Shown here piece after piece: positions 22,085 to 22,641 of a DNA stretch of 22,641 nucleotides; position 1 is the stretch's first letter, and the number at the start of each line of letters is the position of its first letter. The stretch is from positions 1-22,641 of the forward strand of contig CAYPDM010000022.1 in NCBI GenBank assembly GCA_964409485.1, written 5' to 3'. This stretch comes from JAFGPF01 sp964409485. GTDB taxonomy: Bacteria > Chloroflexota > Dehalococcoidia > Dehalococcoidales > RBG-16-60-22. The translations under genes and the position numbers were made by a program. A model generated the notes under the pieces. That model was not told the DNA's origin. It saw only the letters and a program-made list of their open reading frames with translations, and searched no databases.

Positions 22085-22641
22085 TCATCTTGATATCATA
22101 CATATTATACCACTGTCCTTGAATATATTTTTTATTGATTCCAAATGCTCCGGCTCAGGAGAGGGAACCTGGGAGAGAAGATATTGCCTATCCAGAGCTT
22201 CATATTTCCCTTTTCCCCAGCCGTGATAAGGCATTAATTCAATACGAAGGGCATTATTTCCCAATCCATGTAAAAAATCCGCCGTTTCCTTGATGTTTTG
22301 CATATCATCATTAATGCCCGGAATCAAAGGCATCCGGAAAAGCGTTTCTACCCTGCTTGCGGCTACAATCTTTGCGTTGGAAAGTATCAGACTATTCGGC
22401 TTGCCGGTATACTGGCGGTGTTTTTCAGAATTCAGGTGTTTGAGGTCGTAGAGTACATAATCGGTGTAAGGGAGGACCTGTCTCAAAGCGGACTCGGCGG
22501 CATACCCTGATGTCTCCACGCAGGTGTGAATGCCGGCCCGACGGCATTTTTCAAACAGGTCGCACACAAATTGCGGCTGCAGGAGGGCCTCTCCACCGGA
22601 AACTGTTACTCCGCCGCCCGATGCCTGATAAAACATTTTAT
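22085..22641 (-). CDS. Glycyl-radical enzyme activating protein (radical SAM), C-terminal part
   Basis: The frame runs off the right edge, so the N terminus, including the CX3CX2C radical SAM cluster and any ferredoxin insert, is outside the window. The visible ~185 residues begin around KMFYQASGGGVTVSGGEALL, the SAM-binding GGE motif (usually GGEP, here GGEA). They continue with GIHTCVETSGYA, YVLYDLKHLNSEKHRQYTG and FRMPLIPGINDD, all typical of PFL-activase relatives. It would use SAM to place the radical on Gly789 of the enzyme encoded next. The 58-nt gap to that gene holds no terminator, so they form one operon. Confidence 0.93.
   Translation of the reverse strand, partial: KMFYQASGGGVTVSGGEALLQPQFVCDLFEKCRRAGIHTCVETSGYAAESALRQVLPYTDYVLYDLKHLNSEKHRQYTGKPNSLILSNAKIVAASRVETLFRMPLIPGINDDMQNIKETADFLHGLGNNALRIELMPYHGWGKGKYEALDRQYLLSQVPSPEPEHLESIKNIFKDSGIICMISR

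Overview
The window looks like a chromosomal segment of an anaerobic bacterium, most plausibly an uncultured member of the Chloroflexota (Dehalococcoidia-like). That placement is inference from gene content and style: an oxygen-sensitive glycyl radical enzyme with its activase, an amino-sugar pathway whose mutase and nucleotidyltransferases resemble archaeal forms, a short ThiC, and a membrane MoxR/DUF58 operon. SmpB, tmRNA, a TPP riboswitch and sigma-70-like promoters (TTGACA/TATAAT) show that it is bacterial. I see no insertion sequences, CRISPR arrays, phage genes or tRNAs.

Layout. 1-1476 (+): the 3' part of a TauE/SafE permease and a metallo-beta-lactamase-fold hydrolase. 1499-3001 (+): a promoter, TPP riboswitch, attenuator and thiC. 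3036-8602 (+): a near-leaderless promoter driving a four-gene UDP-GlcNAc cluster: archaeal-type glmM, two tandem GlmU-like nucleotidyltransferases (only the first keeps the acetyltransferase histidine), and glmS. These can convert fructose-6-phosphate to UDP-N-acetylglucosamine. 8606-15220 (-): a six-gene membrane operon (two unknown membrane proteins, a secreted coiled-coil/beta-sandwich/DUF4129-like protein, a DUF4350-like protein, a MoxR AAA+ ATPase and a DUF58 protein) behind two TTGACA promoters. It meets glmS tail to tail with 3 bp between the stops.

15261-17493 (-): an unusual 648-residue protein with a cytoplasmic XRE-type helix-turn-helix, a transmembrane helix, a large beta-rich exterior, a Pro/Ala/Glu stalk and a second transmembrane helix. 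Its promoter is overlapped by one of three evenly spaced TTGA-N8-TCAA dyads, which suggests a membrane-anchored, self-regulating sensor. 17564-18464 (+): smpB, tmRNA (ssrA) and a strong terminator, the trans-translation pair. 18542-22641 (-): an operon read from the right edge, with a glycyl-radical activase (5' part outside the window), a glycyl radical enzyme of unknown substrate with a Cys-Val-Thr active-site loop, and an HSL-family alpha/beta hydrolase, closed by a terminator.

The strongest candidates for something undescribed are the membrane HTH protein with its operator array, and the glycyl radical enzyme/hydrolase operon.
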